Assembly: GCF_036898095.1 (NCBI RefSeq)
Contig: NC_090746.1
Coordinates: 54,338,060-54,402,059, forward strand
Source: Palaemon carinicauda
Lineage: Eukaryota; Arthropoda; Malacostraca; Decapoda; Palaemonidae
DNA: 64,000 bases
Direction of reading: 5' to 3'
Shown here: in pieces, positions 43,891 through 55,169 of the stretch
Layout of the letters: each line of letters opens with the position of its first letter
Position numbering within the stretch: position 1 is the stretch's first letter
Translations under genes and position numbers: made by a program
The notes under the pieces: generated by a model
What the model was told of the DNA's origin: nothing
Databases searched by the model: none
The model's input: only the letters and a program-made list of their open reading frames with translations

Positions 43891-45406
43891 TACTAGTCTC
43901 ATTTGTGGTACCTATGAGGGGAATTTGGAAGATGGGGTCCCTCAATCATGTCTCTTGACAGAGGCGCCATTTAAAGGGCTCTCTATTGAATTGATAAATT
44001 TACTTTTTAGTATTTTCTTTTCACCCAGGTGATTGATTGACTTTCTACTATTTTCTGTTCACCCATGTACACATGAATTGAATGTTTGCTTGGCTATAGT
44101 AGATTTGTCTGCTCTATTGTTGCTCTGGTAATAGCCCTTGGGGACCACACATCATCGTAATCGCAAAAGAGGGGTTTTGACAAACGGCTGTGTGCTCCCC
44201 AAGACACTGAAGGGAAGTGGAACATGAATATTATTTAACATGAAAGATCGTGGTTGGGCGCTTATTGTCTCCTGTATTAGTATTGGTTATCATTATTGAC
44301 ATGTCATCGGTTGACAGGCTAATGAGTGCTGTGACGGGTTCAGTGCCTGAGCCCGTAGGCCTCCCTTATTCACACTCGGTCTGTACTTTGCTTGTTGATA
44401 GAATTACCCTGGGGAAGAGAAGACCATATTTCTATGGTAATTTGTCACATTGGACTCCCTATTCTAGCTTTTTACAGCAAATTTCTTGGAACTTCACATC
44501 ACCTCCAAAAAATTAGACTTTCATTTGTCAAAACCCTTCAGTTATTTAGTTATTTCTATGAACCTCCCCTAATGTTCATATTCCTTCTCCAGAAGCTTGT
44601 TTTAATCGACATTTACCCATGAAATTTTTTAAAATTTAAATCTTTCCTCATTCCTTCCCTTCAATAAACCCATGCTGTTAGTACAGGAATGGAACATTCT
44701 AGCAGTAAATGATAAGAAGCTCAAAACTGAAGCTCCAGCGTCTCTTTGACCTTTCAGTTTCTCTGTTGACACAGTTTAGCTCAGATTTTCTCCCAATTGT
44801 TTAGTTATTACTACACATTAAGATGTCTTTCCCTGGATTTGTTAGCATGGATGGTTTCTGCAAGACAATAATCAGCACTCTTATACTGTGATTTAGGTAA
44901 CCGCTGTAAAGAGTGTATTTGCCCCATGGTCCCTCTCAAGGAAAAAATGTTGCAATGGTTGTCAATCAAATTTAAAAGTTCAAAGCGGTAAAGGGAACTT
45001 GCTTCTAGCAGTGGGAAATCCAGGAAGACTAGGCTAGTTGATTATTGTGGGGATGCCAACAAAAATGACATGCCTTCACCTTTAAATAATTCACATAATC
45101 AGCCAATTTTAAGTGATGAGCTCTAAAGCTGTTGCCATCACTAGTTTCCTATTATAAAATCCGAAGTCCAGTAAATCCTCTCTGTAAAGTGGTCTTTCTG
45201 ATCATAACTGCCTGATTGTCAAACCTAACTTCCCCAGTTAACTCTAGTGTTACTTCCAGTAAGGAGGAGCCATTACATAGCTTATGCTTTTCATTCTTCA
45301 ACCTCAATATATGCACAGCACTAACATGCCTATTTTAAGCAACAGGTTTAAGCGTGAAGCATAGGTTGAAATTTTATCGATAAAACTACCTTATAATTTT
45401 CTTTTA
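43891..45406. other. intergenic DNA, no gene recognised
   Basis: Moderately AT-rich. The open segments at 44250-44516 and 44392-44622 have no recognised relatives and overlap in different frames. No repeats of note. Confidence 0.4.
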
Positions 45407-45829
45407 AGGTATGTTCCGATTTCTGATGCGGCTTTTTCCTCAAAGCATTTGGAGACAGCCGTTTCCAAGATTATACGTACCTCTCAGTTCCCCCTTTCTA
45501 TTGTGGATAAGTCTGTAATTTGTTAACACTAGCGTATTTACGAAGAATAGCTGCTAATTTTACCTTTTTTTTGGTCTCCAAGTCTTTAATACCTCAAAAC
45601 CATTTTGACTTTTATCAGACTAGCTTGATACCTAACTTGGTGATAGATTTCATTATACAGTATTGCCCTCCTTTGAGTGTTGAGGTTTTACAAGCTAATT
45701 TATTAATTGCCATTTGGGGGTAATAGTCTCGAAGTGTTATTGAAATACTTTTCTTTGCAGTTAATTCTAATGGTTTTATTTTATTCAAGCAGAAAAGATT
45801 AGGGTTGTTGATTATAGAAGGAAGGCACA

Positions 45830-46305
45830 ACATTATGCATGTTGCATGAGATTTTTCATAATTTTGACCATCCTTTACATTCAGGTCTTCCTGGACAGTT
45901 CCATCCAGTTCATAATACTAGGCATGCAGTTAATTCTAATAGTCAGGCCTTCTCCATCATGAGGCTCATACTACACAGTATTCTAGAAGTTTTATTCCAG
46001 CTGTGACCAAGTTGTGGAATGATCTTCCTAATCGGGTAGTTGAATCAGTAGAACTTCACAAGTTCAAAGTTTCAGCAAATGTTTTTATGTTGAACAGGTT
46101 AACATAAGTCTTTTTATAGTTATATATGAATTATCTGTTTTAATGTTATTAATGTTTTTTTAAATATTTTATTTTAATTTTTCATTACTTATATCGTTTA
46201 TTTATTTCCTTTCCTTACTGGGCTATTTATCCCTGTTGGAGCCCTTGGGCTTATGGCATCTTGCTTTCCCAACTAGGGTTGTAGCTTGGCTAGTAATAAT
46301 AATAC
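45830..46305 (+). pseudogene. 3' end of a LINE (C-terminus of ORF2 and 3' tail)
   Basis: At 45995-46108 the sequence reads SFIPAVTKLWNDLPNRVVES followed by VELHKF and ends with a stop. The F.P....LWN.LP..V....L..FK pattern is the usual C-terminus of jockey/CR1/I-type LINE ORF2 proteins. A piece upstream is in another frame. The non-coding tail (46140-46305) with GGGCTATTTATCCCTGTTGG and a final TAATAATAATA is shared with the dispersed repeats at 41430-41546 and 59427-59530. Confidence 0.65.
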
Positions 46306-46456
46306 ATATATACATATACCAAGGCACTTCCCCCAATTTTGGGGGTAGCCGACATCAAAGAAATGAAACAGAAAAGGGGACCTCTCCTCTCTACGTTCCT
46401 CCCAGCCTGACAAGGGACTCAACTGATAATAATAATAATAATAATGATAATAATAC
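46306..46456 (+). repeat. short interspersed repeat fragment
   Basis: Contains ACCAAGGCACTTCCCCCAAT, GGGGGTAGCCGACATCAAAG and CCAGCCTGACAAGGGACTCA, followed by (TAA)n. Its compact form and simple tail suggest a SINE-like unit, but no tRNA-like promoter was identified. Confidence 0.45.
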
Positions 46457-46751
46457 CACTCTCGGCTTTGCCTTTACTATAGCCTCATTTAGTTTTTGTT
46501 ATATTAGAAATTTGACACCAATAACTCCTTTTGTTATAGCTAAGAAATTCATTTAACTCTTGATTCAGGGTAATATTTCCGGCCTAACCTACCCTGTTTC
46601 AAACCTTAATTTATCAAGTGGTAACTGATGGTTTTATTGCACTAATCAGTAAAGTCTATTAGTACATGGTATCTACCAGATATTTCTTACAGAGCTTCAA
46701 ATTCTGTATTTACTTTGCCTGCTCTTCAACAGTAAAACATTCCTCTCCTAG

Positions 46752-47089
46752 ATTTCTATCCAATCTTTTAGACTACTATAAAACTTGCGAAGCTCAAAAC
46801 CGAGATGGTAGCCTGGATCCATATATCCCTCGTTTTGATTATGCAAGTACCTCCAAGTCTCTTCTTGTCCCCGGGATGTTAGTCTAGATATTTTAGTGCT
46901 CCTCTTGTGAAATAAATGCTCTTTGTTTTTTCTTATTCTCACAGTTTGGCTGGTATGGAACAAATTCAGGACTGTGAACTGCACAATGACACTTATAACT
47001 CTTTTCCGGCTCCTTTAATGGTTCACAGATCTGTGGCTCCTATTGTCGGAATGTTTAAGAAGGTGGCCGTGCAAAGCCAATCTGCTTAA
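46752..47089 (+). CDS. candidate host exons, two segments separated by a possible 69-nt intron
   Basis: The first segment (46752-46875) follows a possible acceptor CCTCTCCTAG and reads LDYYKTCEAQNRDGSLDPYI and PRFDYASTSKSLLVPG. A GTTAGT donor (46876) and a TTATTCTCACAG acceptor (46944) would remove an in-frame TAG. The frame then stays open as LAGMEQIQDCELHNDTYN and SFPAPLMVHRSVAPIVGMFK to a TAA at 47087. Agreement of the frames across the putative intron is the main support. No family is recognised, and codon use alone cannot decide it. It could equally be a transposon fragment or chance. Confidence 0.3.
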
Positions 47090-48565
47090 ACAGCCCATCT
47101 CAAAGTCAATTCATCCAACCCATCTGAGCTACATCTAACCATGTTGAGACTATCCACCATATTCCTAAAAATAAAGGGTTGTCAAAGCCTTCTATTCTAG
47201 GTTTAAAAAAAAAGTGAACCAATAATGTATATCAGAGAAATGGATGTTCATTTTCATAGGTGCAAAGTTAAGTCTCTGTTAATGACTAACACTAGAGTAC
47301 TGTTGTTTTGGAGTTAAAATTTGTATGGTTCTCTTGTTATTTCAAGAAACTTCTAATTCAAGCCTTTAAGGGATATATACCCCATGCTTTATTATGTGAT
47401 AAAGCTTCTGGTAATAGGTCTATTCATTTTAGGTATTATATCAGATGCATCTTGATTGAGTATTGAAAGACCTCCAGGAGTAAGGTAAATTTTCTGTAAT
47501 TAGGATGTGATTTTACAGTATATAAAAGTTCAGAATTTTTAAATACCTTTCTCTTGAAGATCTTACTGCTAAAACACTCAACCTAATTGCCCAAGTGAAC
47601 TACAAACACTATCAGAATAGGCTTTGCAGAACAAGATGATTTTGTCTTCCTTTAGTCAAAAATGTTTTTAGGCATAGGTTTGCCTTAATTCCCTAAAAAA
47701 TGGATGAAAGAATTTCAGCAGAAAAATGGGTTCTTTGTTAAGTAAGAGCCATTTAGTATTATTTGGACAAAACTACAGGTATTGGAAGTAGTGTCCTTAA
47801 TTTGTTTTGTGGGATGAAGGTCCCTATTCACCATTTGACCAAAAAATGCAATGTCATTCCTAGTGTGAAGTTTGATCACAGGAGATCACAAAGATTTAGA
47901 TCCAAAATCTAATAATTAAAAGGCTTAAAAGTGAAGGTACACGATATTTGTAGTACAGTACAGCTACTTCAATGGCGTACCAAGGCAAACTTAAAGAATC
48001 TTTGTTTGCTTAGGACTATTGCTAGGCTCTAGGCCGTATAGTGGCTGCAGGGCCATGGTCTTATTCATTTATAGTTAACATATAACTCTTATTAGCAAAT
48101 ATACATAGTTTTAATTTAATAATCGATTTGGAATCAATCTAAAGTATCATCTAGATCAAGAACTATTATTGGAGCAATCTATATAGTCTCAGTATATTCA
48201 ATACCTCTAGCAAACAATCTGGAGTCTCATACAGTGTTTCAAACTGTATTTTAAGATGGTTTGTTGTTAGTAATCTAGACCAGGTCAGGAAATCTTGACC
48301 ATGGTATACTGTATTGCTTTTACTTAAAATTTATCTTATCTCTTCCTTCACTGGCATCCCATCCCACCTCCTGCAGTGTAGGAGTCAGCATTATGGACAT
48401 CAGTGGAGGTTCATAGAATTTTTATTTTTATTTTAATAAGATATCTTTTTTCTATACTCGCCTGATGTTCATGTTCGTGCGCACCCTTTTCCCCCTTTAC
48501 TAAGGTCATGTCTTTATTGAGATGAAAGTGGGTTTTTATTTTTCAGTTCTAAAAATCTTGCTGTT
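47090..48565. other. AT-rich intergenic DNA, no gene seen
   Basis: Contains only short chance frames and no repeats that I recognise. Confidence 0.5.
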
Positions 48566-48770
48566 AAAATGTTATTTTCCTTAGTAAAATAAATTTTTGA
48601 ATATACTTACCCGATGATCATATAGCTGCATCCCTGCTGCCCGACAGAAAAAATCTACGGGAGGAATACGCCAGCGATCGCTATACAGGTGGGGGTGTAC
48701 ATCAACAGCGCCATCTGTCAAGTAGGTACTCAAGTACTCGATGTCAACAACGAACCAATTTTCTCCTCTG
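48566..48770 (+). repeat. left inverted terminal repeat of DIRS element D
   Basis: It begins AAAATGTTATTTTCC. The stretch from CTTACCCGATGATCATATAG to AACGAACCAATTTTC is identical, by eye over about 160 bp, to the reverse complement of 54795-54952. Confidence 0.9.
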
Positions 48771-48814
48771 TCCCACTGGTTCTCTATTGGGGAGGAAGGG
48801 TGGGTCCTTTAATT

Positions 48815-48904
48815 TATGATCATCGGGTAAGTATATTCAAAAATTTATTTTACTAAGGAAAATAACATTTTTCAATATCAAACTTACCCGATGATCATAT
48901 AGCT
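48815..48904 (-). repeat. internal complementary region (ICR) of DIRS element D
   Basis: TATGATCATCGGGTAAGTAT...AATAACATTTT is the reverse complement of the left outer edge. TTTTCAATATCAAACTTACC...CATATAGCT is the reverse complement of the right outer edge. Confidence 0.88.
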
Positions 48905-49341
48905 GATTCACACCCAGGGGGGTGGGTAGAGACCAGCATAACAAGTTGACATTATGAGCTAAGTATTCCGTATTTCATTTTAGCAGTTATTCAAAATAAC
49001 AAGCATAAAATAAATAAGTACCTGGTAAGGAAGACGACTTGAACAATTACTCTGCCTTTTTAAGTACGTCTTCCTTACTGAGCCTCGCGATCCTCATAGG
49101 ATGCTGAGCGACTCCTAGGAGCTGAAGTATGAAGGGTTGCAACCCATACTAAAGGTCCTCATCAAAACCTCTAATCTAGGCGCTTCTCAAGAAATGATTT
49201 TGACCACCAGCCAAATCAAGTAGGATGCGAAAGGCTTCTTAGCCTTCCGGACAACCCAAAAATATTTCAAGAGAAAGATTAAAAAGATTCTGGAATTAGG
49301 GAATTGTAGTGGTGGAGCCCCCACCACTACTGCACTCTTTG

Positions 49342-50520
49342 CTACGAATGGTCCCAGAGTGTAGCAGTTCTCGTAAAGAGACTGGACATTCTTAAGATAA
49401 AAGACGCGAACACTGATTTGCTTTTCCAATAGGTTGCGTCGAATCTATTTTGCAGAGATCTATTTTGTTTAAAGGCCACGGAAGTTGTGACAGCTCTAAC
49501 TTCGTGTGTCCTTACCTTCAGCCAAGCTTGGTCTTCCTCATTCAGAAGGGAATGAGCTTCTCGTATAAACAGTCTGATAAAAATAGGATAAAGAATTCTC
49601 TGACATAGGCAAAGATGAATTCTTAACTGAACACCATAAAGCTTCAGACGGGCCTCGTAAAGGTTTAAATAGAACTTAAGAGCTCTTACAGGACACAATA
49701 CTCTTTCTAGTTCATTTCCAACCATACGATAAGTTTGGAATATCGAACGATATTGATCAAGGCCGAGAAGGCAGCTCGTGTTTGGCTAGAAAACCAAGAT
49801 GTAGAACATGTAGCCGTTTCGGATGAGAATCCGATGTTCTTGCTGAAGGCATGAATCTCACTGACTCTTTTAGCTGTGGATAAGCATATCAGGAAAAGAG
49901 TCTTAAAGGTGAGATCTTTCAGGGAGGCTGATTGAAGTGGTTCGAACCTGTCTAACATAAGGAATCTTAGAACCACGTCTAAATTCCAACCAGGTGTAAC
50001 CAAACGACGCTCCTTTGTGGTCTCAAAAGACTTAAGGAGGTCCTGTAGATCTTTATTGTTGGAAAGATCTAAGCCTCTGTGACGGAAGACTGATGCCAAC
50101 ATGCTTCTGTAACCCTTGATAGTGGGAGCTGAAAGAGATCGCTCTTTCCTCAGATATAAGAGGAAGTCAGCTATTTGAGTTACAGAGGTACTGGTCGAGG
50201 ATACGGATACTGATTTGCACCAGTTTCGGAAGATTTCCCACTTCGATTGGTAGACTCTAAGGGTGGATGTTCTCCTTGCTCTAGCAATCGCTCTGGTTGC
50301 CTCCTTCGAAAAACCTCTAGTTCTCGAGAGTCTTTCGATACTCTGAAGGCAGTGAGACGAAGAGCGTGGAGGCCTTGGAGTACATTCTTTACGCGTGGCA
50401 GACGTAGCAGGTCCACCCTTAGGGGAAGAGTTCTGGGAACGTCTACTAGCCATCGAAGTACCTCGGTAAGTTATTCTCTCGCGGGCCAGAGGGAAGCAAC
50501 TAGTGTCAACTTTGTCCCTT
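49342..50520 (-). pseudogene. DIRS-type tyrosine recombinase, element D, one frameshift
   Basis: The frame 49707-50753 contains SKEATRAIARARRTSTLRVY, then QIADFLLYLRKERSLSAPTI and KGYRSMLASVFRHRGLDLSN, then LKDLTFKTLFLICLSTAKRV followed by SEIHAFSK. A shift near 49710-49830 leads into 49342-49725 with RVLCPVRALKFYLNLYEARL, WLKVRTHEVRAVTTSVAFKQ (the catalytic His-x-x-Arg) and SVFASFILRMSSLF, where the nucleophilic Tyr of the FASFY motif appears as Ile. It would integrate the circular cDNA, but the frameshift and this change argue against activity. It is the best preserved recombinase in the window. Confidence 0.85.
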
Positions 50521-51400
50521 CGTGAGAGGCGAACTTCTGCAGTACCTTGTTGACAATCTAGAACGGAGGGAATGCATATAGATCTAGATGAGACCAATCT
50601 AGTCGAAAGGCATCTAAAAGAACTATTGCTGGGTCCGGGATAGGTGAGCAAAGTATTGAGAGCCTCTTGGACATCGAGGTTGCGAAGAGATCTATGGTTG
50701 GCTGGCCCCAGGTGACCCAAAGTCTCTTGCATACATCCTTGTGGAGGGTCCAATATGTTGGAATTATTGTCCCTTCCTACTGCGACAATCTGCTAAGACA
50801 TTCAAGTTGCCTTGGAAGAAACTTGTTACTAGTGAAAAGGCTAGACCTGTAAAACAGGAGAGGAGGTCACTTGCAAACTCGTACCATGTCAGAGAGTAGG
50901 TCCCTCCTTGCTAGGAGATGTACATCAAAGCAGGGAGTTGTCCGTGTTCACCTCCACTACTTTGCCTTGAAGGAGAGACCTGAAGCTTTTCCAGGTCAGA
51001 CGTACTGCCAGAAGCTTCTTGCAGTTGAAATGCATTGTCCTTTGACTCGAGTTCCATAATCCCGAGCATTCCCTACCGCCTAAGGTCGCACCCCAGCCTA
51101 CGTCCGATGCGTCTGAGAAGAGAACGTGGTTGGGAGTCTGAACAGTCAGGGGAAGACCCTGTCAAAGGTTGATAAAGTCCTTACATCAAGTCAGACCAGA
51201 CTTATCTTCCGGAAACCGGGATCGAGACCGCTTCTAGCGTCTTGTCCTTTTCCAGTGAAGAGCTAGATGAAATCGAAGAGGACGGAGGTGTAGTCTTCCA
51301 AGTGACACCAATTGAACCACGGATGACGGTGTCCTAACCAGACTCATCCACAGCCTGACAGGGCCGTGTTCCTTCTTCAGCATCTTCTGGATGGATAGCA
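50520..51400 (-). pseudogene. RT thumb and RNase H remnant, DIRS element D
   Basis: Read on the minus strand: SVVQLVSLGRLHLRPLRFHL (end of RT), FSDASDVGWGATLGGRE at about 51110-51060 (RNase H first Asp), LLAVRLTWKSFRSLLQGKVV followed by a TDN box near 50930, and LWVTWGQPTIDLFATSMSKR at about 50700. The last is the W..P.IDLFAT motif that follows RNase H in DIRS elements. Frame changes are numerous. No YLDD or FTAMPFGL-type palm precedes it. Confidence 0.78.
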
Positions 51401-52192
51401 GAGCTGGGGGTTGATCGTCTTGTTCAGCCATGTCCTCATCAGAGGGTTCCTCATCCGAAACTGATGAGGAAACGGCAACGGAGTGGGCAACGTCTGACTC
51501 GCTGAATCCGGTCGCACTGGTGGATGCGTGATGGAGCCGGACACAAGATCATGGTACTGCTGCACAGTCTGTGAACTGTCAACCATGGGGAAGCGAGGAA
51601 GTACAGCGACAACCCGAAACTGTCTAGACTGTCTGGGTTGTGCAGACAACCCCTTATCGGGTTGCTGAGGTTGCCGCACTGCGTCACAACAAGTCAGCTC
51701 TGCTGGTTGTTGAACGTCTTCCCAGTGACACACTGAACGTCCACAACCACCTCCGAGAGTCGCTTAACGTCAACGTGCGACTGGCAACCCACACTGGGTC
51801 GCACCGGTGGAGGAACCATCTCAACTGGCGGACGTGAGTAGGATACCTCAGCGTCAACAGGGCGTACAACCAACCGGTAGGAAGGTTGTTGGCAAGAAGG
51901 TTCTTCTCCGTAAAAAACTCTCTATCAAGGACTAAGCTTGGACTGCATGTCTTGCAACAAAGCCCAAGGTCTATGGGAGCAGGTGTGGCAACAGACGGGG
52001 TTAGCGACTGAAGCGGAACCATTTACCCTCCCTGGAAGCATGTTATGCTTTAATTAAAGTCCATAGGAGGCTAAGCAGCTTAAGGCTCCTCTCCAAATGA
52101 CAGAGTCCTCAAGGGAATATCAGAAGGAGGGAGAACAGCACTTTCTCATCTACAGGAACCATGTCCGAGAAAAGCTAGGTTATCTCAGTGAG

Positions 52193-52375
52193 GGTTTCAC
52201 TGGTGCATAAGCAGCAGACCAGAAGGCAACGTTATGAAACTGCTTGACAGTCTGTGAACTGTCAAAAACTGAACTGCCAACCCCAACAGGTGCGTGAGGA
52301 CATACAGCACTGGTGTATTAGTAGCACACCAGAAGGCAACGTCATGTAACTGTTTTGACAGTCTGTGAGTTGGCA
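52193..52375. repeat. tandem duplication of about 110 bp in element D
   Basis: CACTGGTGCATAAGCAGCAG...GACAGTCTGTGAACTG at 52199 is repeated as CACTGGTGTATTAGTAGCAC...GACAGTCTGTGAGTTG at 52310, with about 15% difference by eye. Confidence 0.65.
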
Positions 52376-52482
52376 ACAACCAAAGCTGTGTGGGGAAGCC
52401 TCAACTCCTGACTGACTAGTTTGCTGCGGGCGAGTGGCGGTAACCACAGTGTGTTGCGGAGGTTGACACACCGTGTCAAAAC

Positions 52483-52990
52483 ACGGCAGCTTGTGGTAGC
52501 TCACGCACGGCAACGGAGTGCTCCGTGTGTCTGTGGGAGTCAGCATGCATCTGGCAGGGTCGACTGCGCATGGGTGGAGGAGCTCTCACAACAAGAGTGT
52601 GGGAGCAGGCAGCCATGCCGGGCGCACAACCGTGGCAGGCTGTAGGCCAACGGGTGCATCGTCAACCTTCTCCGCAGAATGATTGTGGAAGCTGGCAACA
52701 ACAAAAGCGGAGTGCTGGTGCGTGGGAGGGACTGCCGTGGGTTGCGGAGCATGCCGCATTGCGGCAAAACACGGCAGCTTGACAGCACCTTCCCACTGCT
52801 GATGCGGTAGCTCACGCATGTCAACGGAGGGTGCAGCATGAACATGCGTCTGGCAGGATCGACTGCGCATCGGTGGAGCTCTCACAGGTGGAGTGTGGGA
52901 GCAGGCAGCCGCAGTATCTGCTGAGCGCACAACCGTGGCAGGTTGTAGGTTAACAGGTGCAGTGTCAACCTTCTCAGCACGATACTCCTG
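52483..52990. repeat. tandem duplication of about 297 bp in element D
   Basis: GGTAGCTCACGCACGGCAAC and CTGGCAGGGTCGACTGCGCA (52495-52570) recur at 52805-52870, followed by matching CGCACAACCGTGGCAGG and GTCAACCTTCTC blocks. The second copy has small deletions. Confidence 0.7.
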
Positions 52991-53552
52991 CATGAAGGAA
53001 GCAAGCTGAGACTGCATATCTGCAGCATGGACCACTAGGGTCTATAAAAGACGGCAACAAACGGAGCTACTGTCCGTTGTGACTGAGGGTCTAAAACAGT
53101 TGGTGCGGCAACAGACGGAGTTACTGCCTGTTGCGGTACCACCTTGCCTCTCTCGGAAGGTGTGCAGTCGTCGGATGACTGCAGCGAGTCCGGACTGACC
53201 CAGTGGCTACACCTAGGCTGTTGGACTTGCGCGGAAGGGACCTACTTGCACTTAAAAAAGCTGCAAGATTTGGTCCATGGTTTCTGCGAGAAACCTCTTC
53301 CGCAGACGAGGAATAAATGGGCTCTCTCGTCTTTGTGTGGGTGGGGTGATCACGTCGGCAACGTGTGTAGATACACCCGAAACCACGGAGGGAAACGTCT
53401 GTTCGTCGATCAAGGCCTGTGGAACCCATAAGTCCTTCGACATTACTTCTCCCCTGGGCTTGGGAGCTTGTAAGAGGTATCGGACTAGGTGAACCACTGG
53501 CACGAACAGACGAACCCTCGAACGCAACACTGTAACACTTTGCGCAAATCAC

Positions 53553-54490
53553 TTTATCACTTTTGATTTTCTGTTAGCACTTATTTCACTGAAATCGAAA
53601 CTTTTAACTGATTTCTATCTGAAACACGCAATCCTATCCTTCATTAAAAGGTAGTAATTGCGAAAACAGTATTACAATGCAACAGAAAAACATAATTAAA
53701 GATAAAGAATTCAGTGGCTGGAAAAGAGACTAAACACTAGATCAAATAAACTACGTTTAAAATCTCTCACCGCATAAAGCCTGGGAACAAGAATAAAACT
53801 CTAGAAACGTTTTACCTTCTTCCCCTACAGCGACTAGGGAGAAGAGTAAAAAACGAGAACAACGTTACCCGCTTGAACGAAACGTTTATTCTCCTCTCTC
53901 TCCCTCCGTCTCTATCTCTCTCTCTCTTCTCTCTTGACTTAGAACCTGAGAGAAGAGCCCAATTATATATCGTTAAAACATTTTATTTGATAAAGGAAAA
54001 AACTGAAAGGTTTCCCAAATAAAAAGTTCCTTTATTTAGAATTTAAACCATTTAACTAAGAAAGAATGAACGAAACGCTAGAATCGGTTTACTCTTACTG
54101 CAACGTGAAACCGTGAAATACTCTCTCTCTATCGTAACGATAGAGCGCAAGTTGAACGTTCTGAACGTCAACAACTGCGGAGACTAAACTAAACGTTAGT
54201 TCATCTTTGAAAACAGTACGAGACTATCAAAGAAATTCTTTCATAAAACATTAAAATTAAAAAAGTATTAAATTCTTAAAAGGTAAATACGATATGACGG
54301 GCTCAATGTTAATTAACTTCGGTTCCAAGTAAGGACCGCCTACTATTAGGAAAGGTCGCATATAAACAAACATAAAAATTAATTTTTATAAGTTTATAAT
54401 AAATGGAAAGTTAATCGAAGAGGCCTATAAAGGCGGAGAGTTATAAAATAAATAGATCTATAACTTGTTAAGCAAATTACCAAAAACCTA
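53553..54490. other. leader region of DIRS element D, no coding seen
   Basis: AT-rich with a short CT-rich stretch (53895-53935). No open frame of note. It lies between the gag-like region and the 5' terminal repeat. Confidence 0.5.
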
Positions 54491-54628
54491 AACACACTTC
54501 TGTCTAAGGGAAGGGTCGGCCATTTAAAAGTGAAAGAGAGTCCATACTCTCTTCGTCACCAACACTTCCGTCTAAGGGAAGGGTCGGCCATTTAAAAGTG
54601 AAAGAGAGTCCATACTCTCTTCGTCACC
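54491..54628. repeat. 68-70-bp tandem duplication in the leader of element D
   Basis: Two units (54491-54560, 54561-54628), each containing GGGAAGGGTCGGCCATTTAA and GAGAGTCCATACTCTCTTCG, almost identical. Each unit includes the inverted repeat GAGAGT/ACTCTC. Confidence 0.9.
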
Positions 54629-54794
54629 ATAATTAAATCTATCTAAAACGAGTTCAAGTTTTGAAATGAAGATAAAACCCTGCATAGCGAAAGCTCAAAA
54701 CTGGAATAGTGTACTTCACCAAATCATCGTGAAAACAAATCCAGTTAGGGACGGCGTATTTAGTAGGTCTTGCCTGTGGCACGACAGAGGGAAA

Positions 54795-54962
54795 ATTGGT
54801 TCGTTGTTGACATCGAGTACTTGAGTACCTACTTGACAGATGGCGCTGTTGATGTACACCCCCACCTGTATAGCGATCGCTGGCGTATTCCTCCCGTAGA
54901 TTTTTTCTGTCGGGCAGCAGGGATGCAGCTATATGATCATCGGGTAAGTTTGATATTGAAAA
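54795..54962 (-). repeat. right inverted terminal repeat of DIRS element D
   Basis: This is the partner of 48566-48770. It ends CGGGTAAGTTTGATATTGAA at the element edge. Confidence 0.9.
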
Positions 54963-55169
54963 TTGTCAATTAAACCGAGCTTATGGAGAAGCAGCAATAT
55001 GAACATCTGGCGAGCATAAAAATTAAATTATATCAAAATTTCAGTTTTTTCACATGAATTTAATAGACGCAGAAAATGCAATCACAACAATATGACATTT
55101 GAAAAAAAAAAAAAAAAGTTATCAAATCACAACATTATCACAGATTCACCATTCCAAAGATTACGTCAG

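Larger units (their letters stand above)
51432..53552 (-). other. gag-like region of DIRS element D
   Basis: Long open segments at 51377-51733, 51684-52022, 52586-53035 and 53121-53552 are rich in Pro, Ser, His and Gln. The one at 53121-53552 starts near ICAKCYSVAFEG, a possible half of a zinc site. No confident domain match. Two tandem duplications inflate the region (see 52193-52375 and 52483-52990). Position and composition suggest DIRS gag. Confidence 0.45.
48566..54962 (-). mobile_element. DIRS-like tyrosine-recombinase retrotransposon, element D (6.4 kb)
   Basis: Inverted terminal repeats (48566-48770 and 54795-54962) are joined by an ICR at 48815-48904 next to the left repeat, as expected for a minus-strand copy. 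The interior has a gag-like region (51432-53552), the end of RT plus RNase H (50520-51400) and a tyrosine recombinase (49342-50520). The RT palm is missing: gag leads straight into the RT thumb and RNase H. The terminal repeats share the outer GGTAAG/CTTACCC logic with element C but differ in sequence, so D is a separate family. Confidence 0.88.

Noticed and set aside
44250..44622. Open frames of 76-88 residues
   Set aside because: They overlap in different frames, lack splice-like borders and resemble no family.
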